Source: Cristatella mucedo
Lineage: Eukaryota > Bryozoa > Phylactolaemata > Cristatellidae
Reading direction: 5' to 3'
NCBI GenBank assembly: GCA_009760855.2
Contig: WPIO01000174.1
Coordinates: 139,501 to 203,500, forward strand
DNA: 64,000 nucleotides
Below, piece by piece: positions 23,254 to 33,800 of the stretch. Under the pieces are notes generated by a model. The model worked only from the letters and a program-made list of their open reading frames with translations, searched no databases and had not been told where the DNA came from. Position 1 is the first letter of the stretch. Every line of letters starts with the position of its first letter. A program made the translations under genes and the position numbers.

Positions 23254-23400
23254 CGCCGAGCTGGTTTGGTTTAGCGGTCAAGGTGCTCGCCCCCGACCAA
23301 GGTCTGACTGAGGTCGTGGGCTCGAGCCCGCAGGCATATGTGAAGCGCCTGAATAGAGATTAAGTTCTCTTGGAGCGCTATATAAATGAATTATATATAT
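23254..23400 (+). repeat. SINE A, near full length
   Basis: The best SINE A copy: GCCGAGCTGGTTTGGTTTAG with A-box character, B box GTGGGCTCGAGCCCG, then GCGCCTGAATAGAGATTAAG with TTCTCTTGGAGCGC and TATATAAATGAATTATATAT. The 3' 40 bases can fold as a stem-loop that also exists in LINE A. Confidence 0.9.
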
Positions 23401-23489
23401 ATATATATACTTTTAAATGTGCTACGAATCGCTTTTGCTGTTACGTTGGCATGGAATTTGCAGAGTGCTACCCTACCCAAGCAATATCA

Positions 23490-24130
23490 ATAATAATAAT
23501 AATAATAATGCACTTGATAAAGCGCCCTCAGAGAACTCAATCTCTTTCTAGGCGCTTTACGTTTACTGCAAAGTGAAATGCGATTGAATGGTAAGTAAAA
23601 TCGTGCTTGAAAACAAACAAAATGAATAACATGGTTAGGGGTGACATGCACAGGGTCAGCATGCAAATGTGGCTAGTGGCAGCATGCACAGTGTCAGCAA
23701 GCATAAGCACATCAAGGACGAATCACGGGGACCCACTAAATGTCCTAAATATGTGTATTTTCAAGTTCCTTTTAAATTTGGTCAGGTCAGGGGATGTTCT
23801 GACGCAGGTGGGGGGAGTTCCAGGCTTTGAGAGCATACGAACTAAATGCACGGTCTCTAAAGGATTTAAGGTTTGTACGAGGTATTTGTAGACTGTTGGA
23901 TTCCGAAAAGCGGGTGGTACGATACTTGGCCTGATGGGGTAGTATATCTGACAGATAGGCTGGAGCCATAGAATGAAGGGACCTAAAAGTAAGCGACAAA
24001 ACCCTGAAGTCAATCCGTTGCTTGACTTCTTGACTTGACTTGACTGGTAGCCAGTGCAGGTCGGCGAGATGTGGAGTAATGTGGCAGTAGCACGAATATC
24101 CTGCGAGACTAACTACATTCACCAATAGCT
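23490..24130 (-). mobile_element. LINE A 3' end
   Basis: Reverse copy with an intact-looking 3' UTR and ORF2 tail in overlapping frames (WLPVKSS, RSLHSMAPAYLSDILPHQAK). It contains a local duplication (TTGACTTCTTGACTTGACTT near 24020). The interval before the tail holds an AATAATAATAATAATAATG run. Confidence 0.88.
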
Positions 24131-24189
24131 GAATATTTTGCTAGATTCACATAGGTACGACTTGGAAGTATGCCAATTTTATTATGATT

Positions 24190-25165
24190 AGTAATAATTA
24201 TAACTTATAATAGTAAAAAATTATAGCGCTCTCAAAGAACTCAGTCTTTGTCTAGGCATTGATCATTTGCTGTGAAGAAAGAACGATTGAATGATAAGCG
24301 GTAGCATGCTCAATTAACAACAAGCCTAGTATGGTTAGGGATGACATGCAAAGAGTCAGCATGCAAAAATATGGTTAGTCGCAGCATGCACAGTGTCAGC
24401 ACGCAAAAGGACACAAAGGACGAATCACATGGACCCACTAAATGTTGTGATAAATTGATGCATTTTCACTTTCTTTTTAAATGTGGTCAAGTCAGGTGAT
24501 GTCGTGAGGCAAGTTGGAAGTGAGTTCCAGACTTTGGGAGCTTATGAACTAAAGGCACGGTCTCCACAGGATTTGAGGTTCTTACGAGGTATAGGTAAAC
24601 GACGATTAAATTCCAAAAAGCGGATAGCACGATGCTTAGCCTGGTGGGAGTGTAGATCTGATTGCTTGGCTGGAGTCAAAGGATGAAGGGACCTAAAAGT
24701 GAGCGACAAAACCTTGAAGTCAATGCGTTGCTTGATTGGAAGCAAGTGCAGGTCGGCGAGAAGTGTTGTGATGTGACAACTGCGACACTCACGAGAGACA
24801 AGCCTAGCTGCTAGAGTTTTGCACCAGCTGTAAGTACGAGATTTCGTAGGCCGGTAGACCAGCAAGCAGTGAGTTACAGAAGTCAAGATAGGATGTCACA
24901 AATGCATGAGCCAATTTAAATGTAATATTCCGGACTAAATAAGCCTGAATTTTAGTAATTTATATGTAGCTGAAAGGAGGCAGACTTGACAGTGCAGCTG
25001 ATGTAGTCATCTATTGAAAGGTCACTTTGGTACAGGACACTTAGACTCCAGGACACACTCAACAGGAGATATGCTGGCAGAGCCTATTTTGAGCATTAAC
25101 CTATCCAATTTTCGAATGACATTTCGTTTGCCCGTAACTAGTAAGTTGGTTTTTATTATCCTTCA
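24190..25165 (-). mobile_element. LINE A 3' portion (diverged)
   Basis: A second reverse copy, more diverged, extending further 5' than most (to a CTGGCAGAGCCTATTTTGAG region). The ORF2 tail reads RSLHPLTPAKQSDLHSHQAK. It is arranged as a direct repeat with the copy at 23490. Confidence 0.85.
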
Positions 25166-25330
25166 ATTTAAGAAAGTTTGCTGCCAACCGCGTGGGGATG
25201 TCATCACTGTTTGCATCAAGGTAGCTGAGAGAATTTGCTGGAGGGCTGGGTGGGATCAAAGCAAAGGTATAAATGAGTGCCGTCTGTATAGAAGTGATAA
25301 TTAATGATACATTATGATAACGACAAATAA

Positions 25331-25353
25331 TGCAATTCATTCGTATTGCTCCC
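25331..25353 (-). repeat. SINE A left half (split by Maverick)
   Basis: TGCAATTCATTCGTATTGCTCCC is the 3' tail of a reverse SINE A. The rest of the same SINE resumes at 34800 on the other side of the Maverick element, and the five bases CTCCC are present on both sides. Confidence 0.85.
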
Positions 25354-25608
25354 AGTAGTATGTGATTTTTCCATTTCGCACCATGACCCTCACTCAAGCA
25401 CACTCCAAAAATTGCCCTCGCATCGCTCGGTCTCATTTTGAAATGGCCCTCCTGAGTGTCAGTGTCCAAAATAGAAAAATCAAATCCTACTCCAACATGT
25501 GCTGCTTCTGCGCAATGGAAAACAATAGACTGTATTCCAAAAATTTAGTTATTATATATTGCAGTAAATTTTTTCAGAGTTTCTTAATTTGATTTAAAGA
25601 AAAATATG
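25354..25608 (+). repeat. left terminal inverted repeat
   Basis: Aligned by eye with the reverse complement of 34545-34799: about 21 differences over about 255 positions. The outer 170 bases are of ordinary composition and the inner part is AT-rich. Confidence 0.93.
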
Positions 25609-25621
25609 TATATATTATAAT

Positions 25622-26803
25622 ATGTCTGAAATAAATTCATTTTCACTGCGTGAGGGAGAATCATTTAATGACCATGCAAAAAGATTAGTATTTTCTTATG
25701 AGCAGCGTTTTACAGTTAAACCTTCTTTTACTAAGAAGTATGGCATGTCAACTAGAATTGTTCATTATCCAGTTTCTGCATTTGATATAAAAGAATTGAT
25801 TGAACGTCTTTCTGTTAATAAAATAATTAAACCAACAAAATCATAAAGTAAAAATTGTTCTTATAAAGAAGCAAAACCTCTTTGCAAGATAGATACTAGT
25901 GGATGGTTTTTAGGTAGAAAGAGTACTAGTGGTAGTTTAATAGATTATGAGTATGAAGGTTTTGAGACAGAAGATGCAGATTTAGAAGTGTTTAAGAAAA
26001 AAGTCTCTCCTGGATTAGTAAATATTATGAAAGATATCTCTATCCAATATGGCAATGTGAAAATGAGTCTTCTTTTGCAATTAAAGATAGAAAATGCTAA
26101 GAAAGATATTATTTATGCTCTAATTAATGGTCTTTCCCCAATAGCATTAAGTAGAGTTTCTCATTTTAATTCAATAATTGATAAAAATTTTGCAAAGATT
26201 AATAAATCTGTAGATGAATCGAATGAGGGTGGTTCTTCTTGTAGAATTGTTGGCATATCTAATGCCTTTGCAAAGTTTACAGTTTTCAATCCACAAATTG
26301 GATGCTCGTATTGTGAATTACCAATCAAGTTAAGAAATGAGAGATGTGTTATAAATATAAAAAATACAGATGACAACTTTTGTGCATTGTGGTGAGTTCT
26401 GAGAGCATTACATCCGAGAGAGAATCACCCAGAAGCAATTCATGATTTAAGACAAATAATGCTTGAGAAGTATTCAGATATACTACCTCTAATAAAACAT
26501 GTATTCTTTCCTATAGATGATAAAGATTCAAGAAACCAGTTTGTGGTCAATGGCAATGTACCAATTAGAGTAGAAGATATTCTAAAACTTGCAAAATTAT
26601 TCAATGTTTCAATAAATGTTTATGATTATAACAATTCAGTTCATCCATTAATTGTTTGTTCAGAGGAAGGCGAAAAGCATATAGATCTATTCTTAATTCT
26701 TATAGAGGAAGATCTCATTATGTACTTTTCCAACGTCATCAATGATCTTGTCAAGTACACCAGAGCCATGATATTTTCCGCCAGTTCTTATGACCAATTC
26801 TAG
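25622..26803 (+). pseudogene. Maverick DNA polymerase B, N-terminal part only
   Basis: One frame runs the whole way, broken only by TAA at 25844 and TGA at 26393. The middle holds CELPIKLRNERCVINIKNTD and, after the second stop, VLRALHPRENHPEA and NVSINVYDYNNSVHPLIV with HIDLFLI. This conserved block lies in the N-terminal region of the protein-primed polymerases of Mavericks. The exonuclease and polymerase motifs (DTDS-type and others) never appear: the frame ends at 26803, where opposite-strand genes begin. So the gene is deleted after the N-terminal part as well as carrying nonsense mutations. The first 75 codons are of unknown role and could be a separate small gene. Confidence 0.78.
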
Positions 26804-26822
26804 CATAGCTGCCCATCCTATA

Positions 26823-27128
26823 TTATTTCGAAATTTCTATTGTAGCTACAACATCCGTGATAGTATTTATTTTATTTCTATTTTGATCACATAAAATAAT
26901 TGTAATGTTGCTAACACCATCAATATCTCCACGAGTAGGCAAGAATAAAACGTTTGGAACATGTACGTCAATCTTCTCTCCTGGATCAATATCATCAATA
27001 TCAATTAAATATAAAGATGATGATTTCTCTAAAAATCCTTGTTTATGTTCAACATAGTTTCTGTTAGGATCAACAAGGTCAAAATCAATGCTTATCCATT
27101 TTACTCCAGAATTGTCAGGCAACTGCAT
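26823..27128 (-). pseudogene. minor-capsid-like protein fragment 1
   Basis: A 101-codon frame with DIDDIDPGEKIDVHVPNVLF and the C-terminal ITIILCDQNRNKINTI. It overlaps the next minus-strand frame by 28 bases in another phase and probably continues it after a frameshift. The ending resembles that of the fragment at 27717-27996 (an ITVTDQN-type motif). Assignment to capsid-associated proteins of Mavericks is by family resemblance only. Confidence 0.5.
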
Positions 27129-27667
27129 TTTATTCCAAGCGTTATAAATACCAGAGAAGTAGCTTTCTCCACTGCTTCATATAGTGTTCCCCCAACCATA
27201 TCAGTATCAAATGAACCTTGCTGGTTTGAACTAAATCCTAAAGTATCTCCAATAGAGTTGATCACTCCAGAATTTGTTCCAAGTAGTACAACATAATCGC
27301 CAACAACTTGCATTATTATTCTGTCATCTGTATCATCACTAAATTGTATTCCACTAGTATTTCTATTAGCACAATTGTAAAAGGAGCCAGCTCTTCCTAG
27401 AGCTTGATTTAATGCAAGGACAACCTTTTGACTATCATGATATCCTTCTGGTATAGCAACTGAGAAATTATTAGCGTTTGTCATACTTGCTTTATACCAA
27501 GGCATATCGTTTACTCCAGCAGTAATATTTGGTATTATTCTGTTTGTGTAAGTAAACTCAACTCTACGTAAGTCTATTTTGTTATAATCAGAATCAGATC
27601 CAAGCATTAACGGTGGAACTAGAGTTTTTTAATCTGAACTAGTAGTTCCAGTTATTCTTATTGACAT
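27101..27667 (-). pseudogene. minor-capsid-like virion protein
   Basis: The start at 27667 (ATG) gives a frame with one TAA (27629-27631) before a long open stretch. Recognisable features are EFTYTNRIIPNITAGVND, the VAIPEGYHDSQKVVLALNQA segment and IGDTLGFSSNQQ. This IPxGYY..LxxALN...LGF pattern is common in minor virion proteins of Maverick-class elements. The C terminus is frameshifted into 26823-27128. The true protein would join both pieces; no restored sequence is given. Confidence 0.6.
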
Positions 27668-27716
27668 TCTTATACTATATCTCAATCATTTCTATTACAA
27701 CTGTTATTTTTTGTGA

Positions 27717-27996
27717 TCAAAAATCTAAAACTTTTAAATTTTGATCTGTAACTGTAATCAATATATCAGAAATAGAATCCCCAACAAGATTATGATATTC
27801 AAGAGTATTAGGTTCATATACCATTTGTTCCCAAGGGTAGAAATTGTAAGCAAAACTTCTAAGAGCTTGTGTTTCTTTGTTATTTATATAACTAGTTCCA
27901 CTTGCAACCAAAGTACAGTTTACAAGAATTAAATTCAAATCAGAAACAAAAACTTCATTCTCTGAAGTAATTTTTTCTCCTGGATCTACAACTACT
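27717..27996 (-). pseudogene. minor-capsid-like protein fragment 2
   Basis: Open from 27996 (no clear start codon, preceded by TAA) to a stop at 27717. It contains FAYNFYPWEQMVYEPNTLEY and ISDILITVTDQNLKVLDF, a C-terminal ITDQ-type ending seen in capsid-associated proteins of the class. It appears to be the 3' end of a second, 5'-truncated minus-strand virion gene. Confidence 0.5.
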
Positions 27997-28000
27997 TAGT

Positions 28001-28390
28001 ATGCTAAAAAAACGTAGAGATCTTGATGATAAACTTGATAAAGAAAGAAGAAAGAAAGAACTTGAGTATGAGCTAGAGAAACGTAAAAAAGAAGAAGATT
28101 ATTATAGAAAGATTAAAGAGATGGATCTTGAGATAAAACGAGCAATGCTTGAAAAACTTAAACCTAAGAAGAAATACAAAGCAAAAATGGAAGACTCTGA
28201 AACTGAAGATTATTCAGAAACATTAAAGGAAAATTATCTTAAGGCATACAAAGAAATAGAAAGAGTGATACAAGAGAAATCTGTTTTACCTGCTATTATG
28301 CCCAGGCCTGATGGTTATGGTGGATACATGAAAAAAAAATTGGTGCTGGCCTATACATTCAGAATAAGAAATACATTTTTACTTTTTTAT
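28001..28390 (+). CDS. charged coiled-coil protein (hypothetical)
   Basis: The first 95 or so residues are almost entirely Lys/Glu/Arg with heptad spacing (KERRKKELEYELEKRKKEED), followed by MPRPDGYGGYMKKK. An A9 run at about 28330 probably caused a shift: downstream the frame runs into the capsid gene and looks non-coding. No family was recognised. The position just before the capsid gene suggests a virion or scaffold role, but that is inference. Confidence 0.5.
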
Positions 28391-28401
28391 ATAGAGAAGA
28401 A

Positions 28402-29937
28402 ATGGCAAGTGCACCGATTGACACTATACTCGAATTGGGTGATCCTAGCTTTCCCAATTATAAAATTAAAGATTATCAATTTCGAGAGTTTTATCAGACA
28501 AATGGAAATGAAACAGATAATATTGCAAGTAAGCTTGTAACATTTACTGTCCCTGGCGAACAACAAACAGGTTTTGTTCTATCAGATGCATATCTTTTAC
28601 TTCAAGGCCAACTTGGATCTCCTGGTGCGGATGCAAGTACTATATCTGAATTAAAGAGATGTCTTGCTGTTGGTCTTGTTAATAATGCTAGCGCGTGGAT
28701 GTTTAGCAGTATGAGAATTAGGCTTGGTGCTAAAGAAATTGAATGTCTTCCACTAAAAGAAGGAGTTGGCTCTGTATCAACACTTATGGGTCTTCTATGC
28801 TATCCTGGCGATTATAATAAAACTGAAGGCCTTGCAACTGGATGGAAAATAAGATGAAGCAAGTTCAGATGATGATTTAAGTTTAAATCTATCTTCATAT
28901 AACAGTCCTTCTGCTTCTGGAGCTAATATAACAGGTGCAACTAATTGCTCAAGTATTGGTTTCATCTATAGAAGTACTATTAATAACATTCTTGAAAGTG
29001 CCAATGGAACATTTAGTATTGCTCTTCCACTATCAAGGATTTCCGGTTTTTGTGCTGACATGAATAAAATTCTGTATAACATTCCTTTTACACTTGAAAT
29101 GACTCGTGTTGGGGGAAATGACTATGAGGCTATTATAACTGATGCAGCAGGTGTTGCTGGAAATAGTGTAAATGCTATTATGATAAGAAGTGTTTCAGCT
29201 GTTGCTGGTGATGGTGTTTATACGAATTTTAAAATTGCAATGTCAAAATGAGGCTTGTTGTACTATGCGTTACTCCAAAAGAAAGTGTGCCAAGAGCTCT
29301 TGCGAATATCTCAAGTGAAAAATCTAAGAAAATAAGACTTAACTACAGAGTCAGGCGGTATGAAAATATTACCATACGCAGTCTTAATCAAGGACTTCAA
29401 TTTACTAAATTTCTATCAGTTCAGAATACAATTGATAAAGTCCGATGGCTTATTGTTGCATCTCAAAATTATAACAAATATGGAAACTACACTGGAAATC
29501 CTTGCACTTACAACCATTGCGATATTAAAAATGTTTCTGTGCTTGCTAATGGTTCTAAACAGTACCCTGCTGTTCTAAGATCGAGTGAACCTAAAAAGGG
29601 AAAATGTGCTCCAGCATATATGGATTTCGCAACATTCAGAAAACAATATCTTGGTCTTAATGAGATTGCAAGTCCTGTTGGTATAATATATCCTGAGTGG
29701 TTGTATCTATATCCTATTCATGTTACTGATCTGCAATACAATGATGAACCACTTAGAGTAACTTCTAGACTTGATGTAACTATTGAATTTAATTCTTCAA
29801 TGCCAAATGATGGTACACAAATAATGATTCACTATTTGACTATCTGCGAGAACACCGCAGAGTTTACATCAAATGATAATGGAGCAAACTTCACTTGCAA
29901 CAAAGGTGTTACTGTCTATGATGGAAGTGACATTTAA
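28402..29937 (+). pseudogene. Maverick major capsid protein (frameshifted)
   Basis: Three consecutive open pieces in different frames: 28402-28857, about 28856-29251 and 29248-29937, together about 510 codons, the usual size for a double-jelly-roll capsid protein. The first piece starts MASAPIDTILELGDP and has FQ-type strands with WMFSSMRIRLGAKEIE. The middle has FSIALPLSRISGF. The last has VRWLIVASQNYNKYG and YLYPIHVTDLQYND with TSRLDVTIEFNSSMPNDGTQ, the C-terminal block typical of these capsid proteins. Breaks lie near 28852 and 29247. Fold assignment is inference from family knowledge. Confidence 0.72.
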
Positions 29938-29996
29938 AAGAAATTTAAACAGAAATATAATGAATAAATTTGATTTTTTTTACAAGGTTTAGATGA

Positions 29997-30647
29997 GTGG
30001 AAAAAATCAGTGTCTTTGAATATTGGAGGCTCAGAGCTTTACTCTCAGTGCTTGGAAATGATCTAGTATTTGGCGATCAGACGGAAGTGGATACAGAAAT
30101 AATTGCAAATAGAAAACTAAAAAAATATATTGCTAACAATTCTAGTATGAAATTTCCTCCAATGTTATTTGTTAAAGTATTTGAACTTATTGCAGCTAAG
30201 TTTTTAGAAATGAAACTAAAAGTAAAACTTGATAATGCAAACGATTGTTTTAGTAGTGATGGTGTATACAGATATTCTCCTGGTGGAATAATAGACGGCA
30301 ATACTCTAGTAGAAATAAAATGCTTATGGAGCAGGAATATTATTGATGACTTCATTCCAAAACAATATCACGCACAATGCTTATTAGGTCTACACGTTTT
30401 AAAATTAAGTGAATGTTTTTACTCTGAGTTTGAGATTTTTGTTCCTGGATTAAATTGTGAAGAACCTCCGCTAGATTACACAGCAGCTGGCAATGTAAGA
30501 GTTCCTAATACTGATTTGGATATGCCACTTAGAGAACCAATTTTTATGCTATTGCTTAAAGATGAAAAGTATTTTGATTTTGAGTTTGACATTGTAAACA
30601 AGTATGGCAGATTTAGTAATAAGAAAGCAAATGGTTATGATATATAA
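29997..30647 (+). pseudogene. YqaJ-type viral exonuclease (degenerate active site)
   Basis: About 216 codons open from 29997 (no ATG in frame; the true start is uncertain). YRYSPGGIIDG at residues 91-101 followed by LVEIKCLW at 104-111 are the two nuclease motifs of YqaJ/lambda-exonuclease-fold recombinases, and IPKQYHAQCLLGLHVL at 120-135 follows as expected. The metal-binding Asp of the usual SPDG motif is Gly here (residue 96), while Glu and Lys of the ExK motif are kept. Such enzymes process DNA ends in viral recombination. With the Asp lost, this copy is probably catalytically dead. Confidence 0.75.
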
Positions 30648-30773
30648 AGTATTATTTAAGAAGATGTTTTATCCAAGTGGTAGAAGAAGACGATCCTTTC
30701 AGATTTGCTAGAATAGTGTCAATTGTTAAAGAAGTGCTAGATAGATCGAAGATTTTAATTAATAACTGTATAG

Positions 30774-31640
30774 ATGAGTCGAAGACATTATTGCAATGAA
30801 TGCCTTAGTAGAATAAATGGTTATATATTGTCAAATCTTGATGCAAATGGAAATAGAATTATTAATATGAGTGATCCTGTGAATGCTGAAGATGTTGTAA
30901 CAAAGTCATATGCTGATGCAAATTTTATTGTAAACAGTAGTACTTCTATTAATATGCAGAATAGACCTATTACAAACCTAGCTCCAGGTGTTAGTCTGAC
31001 AGATGCTGTTAATGTAAGTCAGTTATCAAATTATGTCAAGAAATCTGGAGATAAAATGACTGGAGATCTAAATATGAATAGTTTCGATATTACTTCTACG
31101 TATTGGAATTCTAGTGTTATTACACCAACAGTTCTTCCTGATGATTTTTGTGTTACTTATGGTGGATTGAAACGAGATGTGTTATTGAAGAAATCTCCTG
31201 CTACAACAAATTTAAATACGAATAATAACTCTCTAATAAATGTTGCTGAGCCTGTAAATCCTTCAGATGCTGCAACGAAATCCTATGTTGATTAAACAGT
31301 TAAAAAAATAACAGAAGTTGTTGTACTTACATTTAATCCTAGAGCAATGAATTATATTATTAATATTTCTACTGCATACTCTTGGCAAAATAAAAACGCC
31401 CTCCACTAATAATACTAAGTGCAATGGTTGCTGGATCGTCTAACTGTATACAACTAAAACCTAGAAGCGATATGACAATAGTATCAGGAGATATACGCGC
31501 TATAAATACTTCACCGACTGGAACTGATTTTTCAAGTATTATGCATACTTGACAAGAGTTCCGATAGAATATTATTATGTTGATAACCTAGGAAATATGA
31601 AAGTTGATCTATTAATTAGTTACGTAAGTACCTGAAATGT
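30774..31640 (+). pseudogene. tail-fibre-like repeat protein
   Basis: The open frame 30774-31295 (173 codons) contains ISLxNxxI/DA repeats: NLDANGNRIINMSDPVNAED, then SINMQNRPITNLAPGVSLTD, then KKSGDKMTGDLNMNSFDI, then NNNSLINVAEPVNPSDAATK. The GDxMxGxLxM and xNLxxPxxxxDAxTKxYVD patterns are those of phage tail fibres. After a stop at YVD, further sequence up to about 31640 (PIEYYYVDNLGNMKVDLL) is in other frames and may encode the C-terminal knob. N-terminal HYCNECL has two Cys. A receptor-binding fibre is the likely role. Confidence 0.65.
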
Positions 31641-31644
31641 ACAA

Positions 31645-32067
31645 GTGAACTAGTAAGACAATTATTTCTCATAGTTTAGTTGCTTTACGTTTACCTTTTA
31701 CTAGCGGAAATAGTTTTGCAATATGCATTATTGATTCATGTTCTAAACAATGATGATTACAGAATAACTCGGAACACTTTTTTAAAGTGTTACTTTGCTA
31801 GACAGTATATCTTTGTAGGTCTTTTTTTAGAATACCTATTTTTTGCATAATAACAATCTGCACAAATGATTATCTTATTATTTCTTAAAATACCACAATC
31901 GAATTATGTTTCTGTACTATCTAAATCGCCGATATTGAACGCATTTCATACTTTAACTTTGGTCTTCGTTTAACCTTTTTGCAAAGTGGATGACCTGACT
32001 CTAAGTATTAAAGTTCACTAAATGATGTCGAACAAGTATCACAAAATATTTTCATTTCTATAGAATG
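31645..32067 (-). pseudogene. decayed Cys/His-rich gene
   Basis: Reverse-strand frames from 32067 carry paired cysteines: FCDTCSTSF, then, in other frames, IICADCYYAKNRYSKKRPTK and ELFCNHHCLEHES. Several stops and shifts intervene. The pattern suggests a zinc-binding protein, unnamed. It starts head-to-head with the integrase, the two starts overlapping by a few bases. Confidence 0.4.
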
Positions 32068-33800
32068 TCATTTTTAACTTTAAATGAAAGAAAAAAGGAA
32101 GGGAAGTTTAATCCAGATTCAGATATAATCCAGATATTCAAATCAAGACAAAAAGTAATTCTAAAAGGTTTCTTTAATACTGTTGAACCGAATGAAAATC
32201 ATTGAGCAGGCATTTTGTATATGCCGAATGAGTCTGGATATAAATATGCTTTGAGTGTCATTGATGTTGCTAGCACGTATAAAAACTCAAGACCGCTTAA
32301 AACAAAGTCTTCTAAAGAAGTAACACAAGCCATAATAGATATTTATACAAAAATTTTATTGAAATGGCCAAAGAAGATAACAGTAGATCCTGGATCTGAA
32401 TTAAAAGGAGAGTCCATTAAAGAAATGAAAAGACATGAAACACAAGTTATAGAAGCTACTAGTAAAAAGAGTGTTGCACTCGTTGAAAGAATAAATAGAA
32501 CTGTAGCAGAAAGAGCCTTTATTGCACAATATGAAAAAGAATTAGAAAAACATTAATAATAATAATAATAATTCACTTGATAAAGCGCCCTCAGAGAACT
32601 TAATCTCTCTCTAGGCGCTTTACATTTGCTGTAAAGTGAAATGCAATTGAATGGTATGTAAAATCATGCTTGATAAACAAACAAATGAATAACGTGGTTA
32701 GGGGAGACATGCAAAGGGTCAGCATGCAAATGTGGTTAGTGGCAGCATGCACAGTGTCAGCATGCATAAGCACGTGAAGGACGAATCACAGGGACCCACT
32801 AAATGCTGTCCTAAATAGGTGTGTTTTTAAGTTCCTTTTAAATGTAGTCAGGTCAGGGGATGTTCTGACGCAGGTCGGGAGGGAGTTCCAGGCTTTGGGA
32901 GCATACGAACTCAATGCACGGTCTCCAAAGGATTTGAGGTTTGTACGAGGTATTGGTAGACTGTTAGATTCCGAAAAGCGGGTGGTACGATGCTTGGCCT
33001 GGTGGGGGAGTAGATCTGAGAGATAGGCTGGAGCCATAGAATGAAGGGACCTAAAAGTGAGCGACAAAACCTTGAAGTCAATCCGTTGCTTGACTGGTAG
33101 CCAGTGCAGGTCGGCGAGAAGCGGAGTAATGTGGCAACTGCGACGCTCACGACAGACAAGCCTAGCTGCAGAGTTTTGCACCAGCTGCAATCGCCTGATC
33201 GCACATGCTGGTAGGCCAGTAAGCAGTGAGTTGCAGAAGTCGAGACGGGATGTCACGAATGCATGGACCAACTTGGACGTAGTATCCTTATCTAAACAAG
33301 CCCGAATGTTAGCAATGTTATGAAGCTGAAAATCGGTGGATTTGACTGTGGAGCTGATATGGTCGTCTAACGAGAGGTCGCTTTGGAATATGACACCTAG
33401 ATAATAGATAATAATGGAGATTACACTAGAAATAAAGAATGGATTTATGATTTACCAAAGATTATTGATTATCGAAATAATAGCGTTACAAGACTAATTG
33501 GTGAGAAACCGGAAAAGGCGATAAAAAAGAATCAGTAAAATTGAATATGCCAAAATATCATAGAAAAGTAGGAAAACAGGAAAAATTATTAGAACTTGGA
33601 ACAAATGTTAGATATTTACTAGAACCAGGTGAAGGAGAAGATGGAAAAAAAGAAGAGCTACAGATCCGATATGGAGTTTAACTGAACATAACATTGTTAG
33701 AATAAAGGTATTGAAAAAAAACCGGTTCGTTTTTTGGGTAAATGATGTTAAAAGAAGTTTTGTTAGAGAAGAACTACAAGTAATTAAACAGGAGGAGTAG
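32065..33800 (+). pseudogene. Maverick retroviral-type integrase, split by LINE A
   Basis: ATG at 32065 opens a frame with one TGA (32203-32205). After it comes the rve catalytic core: ALSVIDVASTYKNSRPLKTK, then KKITVDPGSELKG, then SVALVERINRTVAERAF, so all three acidic D, D, E positions are visible. The frame stops at 32556 where a reverse LINE A copy enters. Past 33405 the C-terminal part resumes: NKEWIYDLPKIIDYRNNSVT, VRYLLEPGE, and FWVNDVKRSFVREELQVI, ending TAG at 33800, with an internal stop near 33537 and a shift near 33650. The enzyme would integrate the element. Here it is dead. Confidence 0.85.
32553..33405 (-). mobile_element. LINE A copy inside the integrase gene
   Basis: Reverse copy, one of the best preserved: a 161-codon open ORF2 tail ([40 protein letters not shown]), 3' UTR with the conserved stem-loop, and an ATTATTATT tail at the left end. 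It is 5' truncated near 33400. It is younger than the Maverick because it interrupts it. Confidence 0.92.

Noticed and set aside
23254-23340. Functional tRNA gene
   Set aside because: A and B boxes are present but no cloverleaf or anticodon arm forms; it is the head of a SINE.
32786-33271. 161-codon reverse ORF as a Maverick gene
   Set aside because: It is the ORF2 tail of the inserted LINE A, matching copies at 44.9 and 49.6 kb.
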